DNA of 64,000 nucleotides, from the NCBI GenBank assembly GCA_021828405.1, contig JAKARZ010000004.1, forward strand, positions 18,061 to 82,060. Direction: 5' to 3'. A program made the translations under genes and the position numbers. Below, in pieces: positions 33,232 through 41,555 of the stretch. The notes under the pieces are model-generated. The model did not search any database and had not been told where the DNA came from. It worked only from the letters and a program-made list of their open reading frames with translations. This DNA is from Bacillota bacterium. Its GTDB lineage: Bacteria > Bacillota_E > Sulfobacillia > Sulfobacillales > JAIMBI01. Each line of letters begins with the position of its first letter. The first letter of the stretch is position 1.

Positions 33232-33957
33232 CTATCGGACCGGGCGGCCAAATCGGCGGAGCACGGCCAGCACCAGCTCATCCGTGGCATCGAAGAGGCG
33301 TGGGTGGGCGGGCCGGGCGGAGTGGGCATACACGGCCGGCAGTTCGGTACAGCCCAGCAGCACCGCGTCCGCCCCGTCGGCCCAGCCCCCGCCCGCAAGC
33401 GCGGTGAGCTGGTGCTGGGAGGCTTCGCGGTCGTGCCCCGCCTTGATCTCATGGATAACCGCCATCAGGCGGGTTTGCGTGGCGGGGTCGGGTGTGACGA
33501 TCGTGACCGCCGCCTCTTGTGCGGGTTTGAGATACAGGCCCAACTGCACGGTCGGCGTGGTGGCCATGAGCGCAACGCGGCGCACGCCCCCCGCGGCCAC
33601 CGCCTCCATGACCAGCGTGGGCAAGTGCAGAATCGGTGCGGCGATCTCCCGGGCGATGTCATCGTAGTAGGCGTGGCAGGTCGCGGAGGGTATCACCAAC
33701 AGGTCCGCTCCCGCCTCGGTCAGGGTGCGGGCGGCACGGATCAGGTGGGGGAGCGGTGTTGGGCCGCGTCCGGTCAGGTGCCGCAGCCGGCTCGGCGCGG
33801 ACGGCTCCGTCACCATGACGACCGGGAGGTGATCCCCATCATTGGCGGCCGGGGTCAGGGCGACCAGCCGATAGTAGAAGTGGGCGGTGGCCAAACTGCC
33901 GAACCCGCCGAGAATGCCCAGCCGCGTGGGTCGGGTCGACGCTCTGTCAGATGCCAT
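33232..33957 (-). CDS. Aspartate/glutamate racemase family protein
   Basis: A 241-residue PLP-independent racemase of the two-cysteine Asp/Glu racemase fold. It begins LGILGGFGSLATAHFYYRL, has PSATCHAYYDD (first catalytic Cys ~101) and VLLGCTELPAVY (second Cys ~206). Both cysteines and the following Thr-Glu are kept. It is closest in layout to broad-specificity amino-acid racemases of the YgeA/RacX type. It is transcribed divergently from the PAS/HTH regulator, a family that includes DauR, which controls D-amino-acid catabolism. A role in using D-amino acids released from peptides is inference. Confidence 0.85.
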   Translation of the reverse strand: MASDRASTRPTRLGILGGFGSLATAHFYYRLVALTPAANDGDHLPVVMVTEPSAPSRLRHLTGRGPTPLPHLIRAARTLTEAGADLLVIPSATCHAYYDDIAREIAAPILHLPTLVMEAVAAGGVRRVALMATTPTVQLGLYLKPAQEAAVTIVTPDPATQTRLMAVIHEIKAGHDREASQHQLTALAGGGWADGADAVLLGCTELPAVYAHSARPAHPRLFDATDELVLAVLRRFGRPVR

Positions 33958-34099
33958 GGAGCACCTCCTGGACGCACAAGGTATCAGCCCCGACGGGCTG
34001 CCGCAAGGAAGCGAGCGGATCGGCCGCGGGCGGAATGGGTGCGTCCGACTCGCAACCGCGCTATATTACGGGAGTATGCTGGCATAGGAGGCGAACTGG

Positions 34100-34771
34100 T
34101 TGGCGTTAAAGGCGTGGGAGCTGGACAATTTTCGTCGCTTGGCAGAGAACCTGTCCGCATTGCTGGGGCCGTCGGCGGAAGTGGTGATCCATGATCTGGA
34201 TGATCTGCATCACTCGATCGTGTGCCTAGCGGGGGATGTCACCCATCGCCAGCCAGGACAGCCCATGACCACGGTGGGGCTGGAGGCGCTGCGGCGGGGC
34301 ACGGAAATCTCGTCGCTGCAGGGGAGCTATCGATCGGTGCTGCCCGACGGCCGCGTGCTGAAATGTTCCTCTACGTTCCTGCGAAACGCGGCGGGGCGGT
34401 CCGTGGTGGCCCTGTGCATTAACATTGACGTGACGCAGTGGAATCAGGCCGCCGATCTGCTATTGGACTACGCGAGCGTCGGCGCCCGCGAGGACCTGCA
34501 GGAGGACTACGTGCACTCGGTTCCCGACATGATCGCCACGTTGGTGAACGGAGCCCTGGACACGATGGGCAAGCATCCCGAGGACATGGACGGGATGGAG
34601 CGGCTCGAGGTGGTGCGCGCGCTGGACGATCGGGGGGTGTTTCTCATCAAAGGAGCCGCGGGGTATGTCTCCAAGATGTTGGGGGTGTCTCGCGCCACCC
34701 TCTACAATTATCTGCAGCGCATCCGCACCGAGCAGGTGTTTGTGCACGCCGAATCGTCGAAGCTTTCGTAG
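34100..34771 (+). CDS. YheO/DauR-type transcriptional regulator (PAS + HTH)
   Basis: 223 residues starting at TTG (34100), with TAGGAGG eight to ten bases upstream. The N-terminal YheO-like PAS domain (~10-120) shows GPSAEVVIHDLDD and CSSTFLRNAAGRSVVALCINIDVT. The C-terminal helix-turn-helix (~165-215) shows VVRALDDRGVFLIKGAAGYVSKMLGVSRATLYNYL in the family order. Such proteins sense small metabolites and act on amino-acid or peptide catabolic genes. It lies between the minus-strand peptidase/racemase block and the transporter operon, so it is the best candidate to bind the TAGACA-N3-TGTCTA palindromes. Confidence 0.87.
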   Translation: MALKAWELDNFRRLAENLSALLGPSAEVVIHDLDDLHHSIVCLAGDVTHRQPGQPMTTVGLEALRRGTEISSLQGSYRSVLPDGRVLKCSSTFLRNAAGRSVVALCINIDVTQWNQAADLLLDYASVGAREDLQEDYVHSVPDMIATLVNGALDTMGKHPEDMDGMERLEVVRALDDRGVFLIKGAAGYVSKMLGVSRATLYNYLQRIRTEQVFVHAESSKLS

Positions 34772-34858
34772 AGGGGTTGGGGAGCGGAGGCCGGTCGCAC
34801 GCGCGGCTCTGATTCTTGCCCTGGCCTCGACACGAGATGACGGAATTTCCCCGGGGGC

Positions 34859-34887
34859 TTGACATGCGCGGAGTAGCTGAGTACGCT
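34859..34887 (+). promoter_or_regulatory. Promoter of the peptide-uptake operon
   Basis: TTGACA, a 17-base spacer, TACGCT: perfect -35, moderate -10. It lies 17 bases before the operator palindrome. Confidence 0.65.
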
Positions 34888-34903
34888 CCCTCTGATGCCC
34901 AGT

Positions 34904-34918
34904 TAGACAAAATGTCTA
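34904..34918. promoter_or_regulatory. Operator-like palindrome TAGACA-AAA-TGTCTA (copy 3)
   Basis: Perfect six-base arms with the same GT flank as copy 1, just downstream of the expected transcription start, 65 bases before the solute-binding protein gene. A bound protein here would block initiation or early elongation. Confidence 0.65.
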
Positions 34919-34982
34919 CCAACAGCCAGCATCACGGTCTCAAGGCACTACTTCAGGACCCTCAGGAGGAGCGTGACGACAG

Positions 34983-36722
34983 ATGTTTCCCGTCTCGCGA
35001 CAACAAAGTATCCGCAGACGATTTGCGTGGGGGAGCATGGCGGCCGCGGTGTTGCTGGTGGCCGCCGCCTGCGGGCCAAGCACCGCGTCGAGCCCCAAGC
35101 CGAGCTCCACAGCCCTCACGCCGCACGCCGGCGGCACCGTGGTTGATGCGCTGGGTCCGGTGACCGGCTTCGACTGGTATCTGCCGCTGATGGCCGTCGC
35201 TTACAACAGCACCACGAACGCGACGGCACAGTCCCTCCAGTACCTGGGACTTTACGTGACGGGCAGCAATGGGTTGCCTGACTATGCGCGGAGCATTGCC
35301 AGCGACATCACGTGGAACAAGGCGGGTACCGTCTATACGGTCAAGATGAACCCCAAATGGCACTGGTCCAACGGTGCTCCGGTCACGGCGTCGGACGTTC
35401 AATTTGAGTGGCACATGATCCAGGCGGCCAGCGCCTCCAATGCGCCGGCACCGTGGCCATGGACGGGCGCGGGTCCCACCGGGATCAACGTCACCGTCAA
35501 GTCGTTCAAGGTTGTCAATCCTTACGAGTTTCAGGTAACCACCGTGGCGCCCGAGAACCAGTTGTGGTATCTCGGCCAACTGGGGAACTTTATGCCGTTT
35601 CCCAAAGCCTCGTGGGACAAGTACCCCGGGCAGCACGCCAAAGAACTGGCCTATCTCACCCAGAACGGAAGCAATCCTTCGTTCTTCTCGGTGATTGACG
35701 GCCCGTTCAAGCTGATTCAGGCCGTGCCCGAACAGTCTTGGACCTTTGCGCCCAACACCCACTACGACGGCCACAAGCCGTATTTGCACCGGCTCATCTT
35801 CCAGTACGAGACCACCGACACGTCGGAGGTCAGCGGGCTTCAGACCGGCGCAATTCAGGTGGGCTACCTGCCCGGGACCGACTATGCGATTCGGAACACG
35901 TTCACGCTGCAGCGGTTTGTGGCTCAGCCCCCCGCAGCGTTTGCGCGCATTCTGCTGAACTTCAAAAATCCCCAGGTGGGATCCATTCTCAAGCAGGTGG
36001 TGGTGCGGCAGGCGATGCAGATGGGGATCGACCAGCCAACCATCATTTCGGCCATCTTCAACGGGCTGGGGGTGGAAAGCACCACGGCCGTGGTGTCCAT
36101 GTCGCCCTATCTCGATCCGGCCTTGAAGAAGGGGCCGGTGTTTCCGTACGACCCGACCGCTGGCGTGAAACTGTTGGAGGCCAACGGCTGGCATCTCTCG
36201 AACGGGGTCATGACCAACGCTTCGGGTCAGAAGCTTGAGTTCCAGATGAGCTATCCCACGGGCAGCAGCTCCATCCTGGCGATGGTGCAACTGCTGGCGC
36301 AGGACTGGGCCAAGGAAGGGATCAAGGTCACGCTGAACGCGGTGCCGTTCCCGACCATGTTGCAAAATCACCGCCAGCCCACCACGTGGCAGATTCAAGG
36401 CGGATTGGAGCTCACCGGCGGCATCGGGTACGGGGTTGACAACACGGTGTTTGGAACCAACGGCCCCTTGAATTTCGTCGGGTACTCCAACACGACGCTT
36501 GACAATCTGATGACGGCGGCTTTGGCGCCTCAGCCCAACACGCAGGCAGGTCTTCAGAAACTCTACGCCTACCAGGAGTTCCTGGCTCACCACCTGCCGA
36601 ATCTGTGGATGCCGGTGGGTGACAGCTACTCGATGGTCGCAAAGAACTTGCATGGGGTGTTCAGCTCTGTGCCGGTGAAAGGTAGTTTCGCAATATACCC
36701 CCAGTATTGGTGGTTGAGTTAA
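34983..36722 (+). CDS. ABC transporter peptide-binding lipoprotein (family 5)
   Basis: A 579-residue extracellular solute-binding protein (OppA/DppA type). The lipoprotein signal ends with lipobox LVAAAC (Cys ~31), followed by a Ser/Thr/Pro linker. The SBP_bac_5 fold is shown by YTVKMNPKWHWSNGAPVTASDVQFEW (~115-140) and, later, VRQAMQMGIDQPTI. It captures oligopeptides outside the membrane for the permeases at 39649-41528. It is the first gene of the operon and is followed by a stable stem-loop (36745-36777), which usually gives binding proteins higher expression than the downstream genes. GGAGGAG about 11 bases upstream of ATG is the ribosome site. Confidence 0.93.
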   Translation: MFPVSRQQSIRRRFAWGSMAAAVLLVAAACGPSTASSPKPSSTALTPHAGGTVVDALGPVTGFDWYLPLMAVAYNSTTNATAQSLQYLGLYVTGSNGLPDYARSIASDITWNKAGTVYTVKMNPKWHWSNGAPVTASDVQFEWHMIQAASASNAPAPWPWTGAGPTGINVTVKSFKVVNPYEFQVTTVAPENQLWYLGQLGNFMPFPKASWDKYPGQHAKELAYLTQNGSNPSFFSVIDGPFKLIQAVPEQSWTFAPNTHYDGHKPYLHRLIFQYETTDTSEVSGLQTGAIQVGYLPGTDYAIRNTFTLQRFVAQPPAAFARILLNFKNPQVGSILKQVVVRQAMQMGIDQPTIISAIFNGLGVESTTAVVSMSPYLDPALKKGPVFPYDPTAGVKLLEANGWHLSNGVMTNASGQKLEFQMSYPTGSSSILAMVQLLAQDWAKEGIKVTLNAVPFPTMLQNHRQPTTWQIQGGLELTGGIGYGVDNTVFGTNGPLNFVGYSNTTLDNLMTAALAPQPNTQAGLQKLYAYQEFLAHHLPNLWMPVGDSYSMVAKNLHGVFSSVPVKGSFAIYPQYWWLS

Positions 36723-36744
36723 GCGGTCCAGATCCGGGGCATCG

Positions 36745-36777
36745 CGGACGGGCGGGCGCGCCATGCCCGCCCGTCCG
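36745..36777 (+). terminator. Stem-loop after the binding-protein gene
   Basis: A 13-bp perfect stem (CGGACGGGCGGGC) with a seven-base loop and no T run. It probably acts as partial terminator or mRNA stabiliser, giving excess binding protein over the rest of the operon. Confidence 0.6.
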
Positions 36778-36819
36778 GTCGATGTGCCCCAGAACACCTT
36801 GAGAAACGGGGGAGACAGC

Positions 36820-38235
36820 GTGGCCGGTGGTACGGTGACAACCTGGGACGTGGGCCTTGAGGACACGCTTCGCCAGCTGCTGGGTCGTCAGCCAGTGGAT
36901 TACGTCGAGCTGCGGCTCGAAGTCAACGAAGCCACCGTCATTGAGTTGGTGGGGACGACCCCGCAGCGGGTGGACCACCAGTTGGATGTGGGCGGCAACG
37001 TCCGGGCCGTGTCCGGCGGCTACGCCGGATTTGTGCACTTTGATGGCTGGCATCAGGTGGAGGCGCGTGTCCGCGAGGCGGTGCAGCTTGCGCAGTGGGG
37101 CGCGGCGGCCAGCCTGGGCCCGCGCGACAATTGGGCTCCCAGCCAGGTAGTGCAGTTGCGCGCGCGCGTTCCCTATAAAGAAGATCCGCGCAGCGTATCG
37201 GTGGAGGACAAGGTGGCGTTGCTGCAGGGATATGCCGACCTTGGCCTGTCGTCCTCTTCGGCGATCCAGAGCGTCCAGAGCCGATATTTTGACCGGTATC
37301 GGCATCTGCTGTTCCTGAACAGCCGCGGCAGCGTGGTGGAGCAGGAAAAGATGGATCTTGGGGGCACGGTGCTGATGGTGGCGCGCCGTCAGGGTTCGGT
37401 CGCACAGCGCGGCGTGAGTTTCGGATCGTCCAATGACTTCGGCGCGGTGCGTGGCTTGGAGGATGAAGTGCGCGACGCGGCCCGGCGGGCCGTGCTGCTG
37501 CTGGAGGCGCCGGAAATTGTTGGCGGCGAGTATACTGTGGTGGTGGATCCCCACCTCGCGGGAGTGTTTGCCCACGAGGCGTTTGGTCATCTCAGCGAGG
37601 CGGATGGGCAGGTGGACGACGCCGGGCTCCTGCAGGCGATGCGGCTGGGTCGGCGGTTCGGGCCCAAAAATCTCCACATTTACGACACGGGGCGGGATGA
37701 GGGGAGCCGGGGATATATGCCGGTGGACGACGAAGGCGTGGAGGCCCGCGACGTCGACCTCATCAAAGATGGGGTGCTGGTGGGGCGCCTTCACTCCAGC
37801 CGAACGGCCGGCAGTCTCGGCGAAGAGCCCACAGGCAATGCCCGCGCCCTGCACTACCGTTTTGCCCCCATTGTGCGCATGCGCAATACGGTCATCGCTC
37901 CCGGGGAGACGCCGGTGGAGGCGCTTTTCCAGGGCATCAAGCGCGGGATTTACGCCACGGGCAGCGCGGGTGGCCAAACCAACGGGGAAGTGTTCGCGTT
38001 TCGGGCAGCCGAAGCGTATCTCATCGAAGACGGCCGCGTCACCCGGCCTCTGCGAAACGCGGTGCTGACGGGCAACGTCTTTTCCACGCTCAACAACATT
38101 ACGGCCATCGGCAACGACTTTACGCGCTACGAGGGGGGAGGCGGGTGTGGCAAGGCAGGGCAGATGCCGCTGCCCGTCAGCCACCATGCCCCATCTCTGC
38201 GCATTGAGCGCTGTCTCGTGGGAGGTGTGCGATGA
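36820..38235 (+). CDS. tldD: TldD-like zinc metalloprotease
   Basis: 471 residues from GTG 36820 (GGGGGAGA upstream; the frame is open to 36763 without a site). The catalytic signature is HEAFGHLSEAD (His-Glu-x3-His, ~257-267), with further conserved GRDEGSRGYMPVDDEGVEA and SAGGQTNGEVF regions. TldD with TldE forms a heterodimer that degrades unfolded or small peptides and, in some bacteria, trims RiPP leaders. Here it overlaps tldE by four bases inside a peptide-uptake operon, so breakdown of imported peptides is the simplest role. Confidence 0.92.
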   Translation: MAGGTVTTWDVGLEDTLRQLLGRQPVDYVELRLEVNEATVIELVGTTPQRVDHQLDVGGNVRAVSGGYAGFVHFDGWHQVEARVREAVQLAQWGAAASLGPRDNWAPSQVVQLRARVPYKEDPRSVSVEDKVALLQGYADLGLSSSSAIQSVQSRYFDRYRHLLFLNSRGSVVEQEKMDLGGTVLMVARRQGSVAQRGVSFGSSNDFGAVRGLEDEVRDAARRAVLLLEAPEIVGGEYTVVVDPHLAGVFAHEAFGHLSEADGQVDDAGLLQAMRLGRRFGPKNLHIYDTGRDEGSRGYMPVDDEGVEARDVDLIKDGVLVGRLHSSRTAGSLGEEPTGNARALHYRFAPIVRMRNTVIAPGETPVEALFQGIKRGIYATGSAGGQTNGEVFAFRAAEAYLIEDGRVTRPLRNAVLTGNVFSTLNNITAIGNDFTRYEGGGGCGKAGQMPLPVSHHAPSLRIERCLVGGVR

Positions 38236-39575
38236 CCGCCACGGATCCCTTTCGGCAGCGCCTGACGAAGCCCCGGCAGGCTGGGGAGCAGGTGCTTTTG
38301 ACCGAGGTTCATCGGGAGCACATCACGGCGCGGGTTCGCGGCGGCCGCTTGGAAGGAATCGATGAGGGGCACGAGCATCACCATGCGGTCCGTGTGCTGT
38401 CGGACGGGCGCCTGGGGTATCAGGGCTCGCGCGCGGCCGACTGGGACGAGTTGCTGGAGGGGGCTCGCGCCGGGGCCCGTGGCAGCGCGTTAGATTCGTT
38501 TTCGCTGAGCGGTCTCGGCGAAGCCGCCTCGTCCGCCTTCGGGCCCGAGGAGGCTGTCGGCGAGCCCGATCCCACCGAGTTGGCGCGCATGGCGCTGGAG
38601 ATGGGTCGGGCGCTGTCGGCCGAGGCTCCTGAGGTGGTGCCCCAGGCGCAGGTTCAGTGGGTGCGCCAGTGGACGCGGATGGTGGATGGCGACGGCGTGG
38701 AGCGGCGGTGGGTGCGCACGGAAGGTCGGGCGGCACTGAGCGGGCGGGTGGTGCGCGACGGGGACTTCATGACCGTCGGCACCAATCGTTGGCAGGCGGC
38801 GGGCTTGCCCGAGCCGGGGCCGCTTTTGGACCATGTGAAAGAACGGCTCGCTTGGGGTGAGCGAATCGTGGCGCTGGACGGGGACGTCCTGCCGGTCGTC
38901 TTCATGCCGGCGGTGGGCTTCAGCCTGCTGGCCCCGGTGCTGGCGCGACTGTCCGCCCCGGCCGTGACGGCGAAAACCAGCCCGTGGTCGGATGCCCTCG
39001 ACACGCGGGTGGCGCATCCGGAGGTATCGCTGATGAGCGATCCAGGGATTGCCGACGGTCCGCGCAGTGTCCCGTGGGATGACGAAGGGACCGCGACGCG
39101 ACCCGTGCCCCTCATCGACCGCGGCGTTCTCCGCCACTGGATTCTGGACCGGCGGGCGGCTCATCAGCTGGGACAGCCGGCGCTGGGATTCGGGTTTGGT
39201 GGAGACTTGGGTAGTCCGCCGACCCCCCGGCCCAGCAACGTCACGGTGAACGTCGGTACGACGCCGTGGGATGACCTGTTGCAGTCGCACCCCCGCCTGC
39301 TGATCCTGGAGGGATGGGTGGGAGGCCGGCCGGTGAACCCGCTCCGCGGTGAGATGGCGGGCACCGCCACAGGCCTGTACCTCGTGGATCACGGGACCGT
39401 CGTCGGCCGTGTCAAGAATGTGGTGGTGTCTGTCAACGCGCTGGAGGCATGGGGCACGCGCCTGTCGCGGCTCGGGGATGAACGCCACTGGGTGGGCGGC
39501 GGCATGATGCAGTTGGCACCCGCCTGCCTGCCCCCGATCCTGGTTCAAGACGTTGCGGTGGCGGCCAAGTCGTGA
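38232..39575 (+). CDS. tldE: TldE/PmbA-like partner subunit
   Basis: 447 residues, the non-catalytic-type partner of TldD; it lacks the HExxxH signature. Family-typical parts are HHAVRVLSDGRLGYQGSR near the N-terminus and, in the C-terminal half, DTRVAHPEVSLMSDPGI, GVLRHWILDRRAAHQLG and GEMAGTATGLYLVDHG. ATG 38232 overlaps the tldD stop (ATGA), so the subunits are made in a coupled way. It completes the TldDE protease, whose cleavage chamber only admits unfolded peptides. Confidence 0.9.
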   Translation: MTATDPFRQRLTKPRQAGEQVLLTEVHREHITARVRGGRLEGIDEGHEHHHAVRVLSDGRLGYQGSRAADWDELLEGARAGARGSALDSFSLSGLGEAASSAFGPEEAVGEPDPTELARMALEMGRALSAEAPEVVPQAQVQWVRQWTRMVDGDGVERRWVRTEGRAALSGRVVRDGDFMTVGTNRWQAAGLPEPGPLLDHVKERLAWGERIVALDGDVLPVVFMPAVGFSLLAPVLARLSAPAVTAKTSPWSDALDTRVAHPEVSLMSDPGIADGPRSVPWDDEGTATRPVPLIDRGVLRHWILDRRAAHQLGQPALGFGFGGDLGSPPTPRPSNVTVNVGTTPWDDLLQSHPRLLILEGWVGGRPVNPLRGEMAGTATGLYLVDHGTVVGRVKNVVVSVNALEAWGTRLSRLGDERHWVGGGMMQLAPACLPPILVQDVAVAAKS

Positions 39576-39648
39576 AGCAAGGGACCGAGCGCCAACAGAC
39601 AGCGGCGAAGCAGCTGCCTGCGGCCATTGATAAAGAAAGGAGGCACCG

Positions 39649-40572
39649 ATGAGCACCACTGAGAGCACCGAGGCGCTGGCGGTGAGAAGTGCCGCGAACG
39701 ACGACGCGTGGATGCCCAAAAGCAGTTCACGCACGGAGCGGGTATGGCAGCATCCGCTGGCGCGTTGGGGCATTATCGTGCTGCTTCTCATTATAGGGTT
39801 CTCGTTTGTGGGTCCGACCCTGTATCGTGCCAGTGCCTACACCTTGCACATGACGTCTCTCCTGCAGCCGCCCAGCGCGCGATTTCCCTTAGGGACGAAC
39901 AACTTGGGGCGCAACATGCTGGCGCGTCTCATGCTGGGGGGGCAAACCTCGCTGGAAGTGGGGTTTGCCGCCGCGATCGCGGGGATGACCATCGGGGTAG
40001 TGTACGGCTTGATCGCGGGGTACTCCGGCGGATTCGTCGACGCGGTCATGATGCGTATCGTGGACATGCTCCGTGCGATTCCCGGGCTGTTTCTGTTGCT
40101 GTTCGTCGACGCGATCGTGAAGCCCAGCCCGCTCACTCTGGTTTTCCTGATTGCGGGTATTTCCTGGCATGGGGTGAGCCGTTTGGTGCGCGGAGAGGTG
40201 TTGCGCATCCGGACGGAAGGGTATGTGGAAGCGGCAGTGGCGGCGGGCGCCTCCAAAGGGCTCATCATGAAGCAGTACCTGTTTCCGAACGCCATCGGTG
40301 TGATCATTGTGGCCACCACCTTCCACATCGCGGATGCCATCCTGGCCGTGGCGGGCCTGAGTTTTCTGGGCCTCGGACTGCCGCCCCCGCTGCCCAACTG
40401 GGGCGCGATGTTGGCCGACTCGATGGCCTATCTGCCGCAGAACGCGTGGTGGCTGGTCTATCCTCCCGGATTCATGATTCTGCTCACGGTGTTGTCGATT
40501 AATTTCATCGGTGACGGCGTGCGGGGGGCCTTTGGGCGCAACGCGCGGCGCGCGGCGGGGAGGGGAGCCTGA
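39649..40572 (+). CDS. Peptide ABC transporter permease (DppC/OppC type)
   Basis: 307 residues with an N-terminal cytoplasmic tail, a first helix (WGIIVLLLIIGFSFVGPTLY), and five more in the BPD_transp_1 domain. The N-terminal Opp/Dpp-C segment FPLGTNNLGRNMLARLMLGGQTSLEVG is typical. The EAA loop is EAAVAAGASKGLIMKQYLFPNAIGVI (coupling helix contacting the ATPase). ATG 39649 has AAAGGAGG upstream. It precedes the DppB-type gene, the reverse of the usual B-C order. No ATPase (DppD/DppF) gene lies in the window. Confidence 0.92.
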   Translation: MSTTESTEALAVRSAANDDAWMPKSSSRTERVWQHPLARWGIIVLLLIIGFSFVGPTLYRASAYTLHMTSLLQPPSARFPLGTNNLGRNMLARLMLGGQTSLEVGFAAAIAGMTIGVVYGLIAGYSGGFVDAVMMRIVDMLRAIPGLFLLLFVDAIVKPSPLTLVFLIAGISWHGVSRLVRGEVLRIRTEGYVEAAVAAGASKGLIMKQYLFPNAIGVIIVATTFHIADAILAVAGLSFLGLGLPPPLPNWGAMLADSMAYLPQNAWWLVYPPGFMILLTVLSINFIGDGVRGAFGRNARRAAGRGA

Positions 40573-41528
40573 TGGCGCGGGTGGTATTGCAACGGGTGTT
40601 GCAGTCTTTGCCGACGCTGTTCTTTCTCACGTTCTTGAGTTTCGGTCTCATGCAGATCGTCCCAGGAGGACCGGCGGTGATCATGCTAGGCAATAACGCA
40701 ACCCCGCAGCTGATTGCGCAGCTCAACCGCTCGATGGGGCTCAACAAGCCCATCTGGGTGCAGTACATGATTTGGCTGGGGCGTTTGCTGCACGGGAATC
40801 TGGGATACGCCTACACTCAGCACGCGTCAGTGCTGAGCCTCATTGGCGAGAACCTGCCCCGCACCCTGATCCTGGTCTTGACCGCCATCCTGCTGTCGCA
40901 CGCCATCTCGATTTGGCTCGGCGTCCTGCAGGCGACGCGCCACTCGACGCGCCGCGATCACGTCATCTCGGTCGGGACGTATTTCTTCTACTGCATGCCC
41001 GTGTTCTGGCTGGGCATCATGGTGGTGGCGGTATTTGCCGTGGACCTTCGGTGGTTTCCCGCCGGGGGAATCTCCAACCCCTTGAGTACGGGGTCGCCGG
41101 TCGCTGGCTATATTGATCACATGTTCCTGCCGGTGGTCGTGCTGGTGATTGGCACCGTGGCGGGGTGGACCCGATTCGTACGCGGCTCCATGGTGGAGAC
41201 CCTGGAGCAAGACTACGTCCGCACCGCCCGGGCCAAGGGCATCTCGGAACTGCGCGTCTTCTACGTGCACGCCCTGCGCAATTCTGTTATTCCGCTCGTG
41301 ACGCTGGCGGGGATGTCCCTGCCCGGGTTGTTCAGTGGCGCGCTCATCATCGAGATGATCTTCAACTATCCCGGCATGGGTCTCCTGTTTTGGAATGCTG
41401 CGCAGCAGCGCGATTATCCAGTGCTCATGGCCGTCGTCCTAATGGTGGGGGTGCTTGGGATCCTCGGCAACCTGCTGGCCGATCTGCTCTACGCCATGGT
41501 GGATCCGCGGATTCGCTACAGCCGATGA
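40572..41528 (+). CDS. Peptide ABC transporter permease (DppB/OppB type)
   Basis: 318 residues, six transmembrane helices. It starts ARVVLQRVLQSLPTLFFLTFLSFGLMQIVPGGPA, the DppB N-terminal pattern. The EAA loop is YVRTARAKGISELRVFYVHALRNSVIPLVT. The ATG shares a base with the upstream stop (TGATG), so the two permeases are translationally coupled and presumably form one heterodimeric channel. ATP-binding subunits must be supplied from elsewhere in the genome. Confidence 0.92.
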   Translation: MARVVLQRVLQSLPTLFFLTFLSFGLMQIVPGGPAVIMLGNNATPQLIAQLNRSMGLNKPIWVQYMIWLGRLLHGNLGYAYTQHASVLSLIGENLPRTLILVLTAILLSHAISIWLGVLQATRHSTRRDHVISVGTYFFYCMPVFWLGIMVVAVFAVDLRWFPAGGISNPLSTGSPVAGYIDHMFLPVVVLVIGTVAGWTRFVRGSMVETLEQDYVRTARAKGISELRVFYVHALRNSVIPLVTLAGMSLPGLFSGALIIEMIFNYPGMGLLFWNAAQQRDYPVLMAVVLMVGVLGILGNLLADLLYAMVDPRIRYSR

Positions 41529-41555
41529 GGCCCCACGTATTCAGGAGGCGATAAG

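Noticed and set aside
36820..39575. TldDE as leader protease for the lanthipeptide
   Set aside because: TldDE can mature some RiPPs, but these genes are over 30 kb away, outside the island, inside a peptide-uptake operon; no evidence links them.
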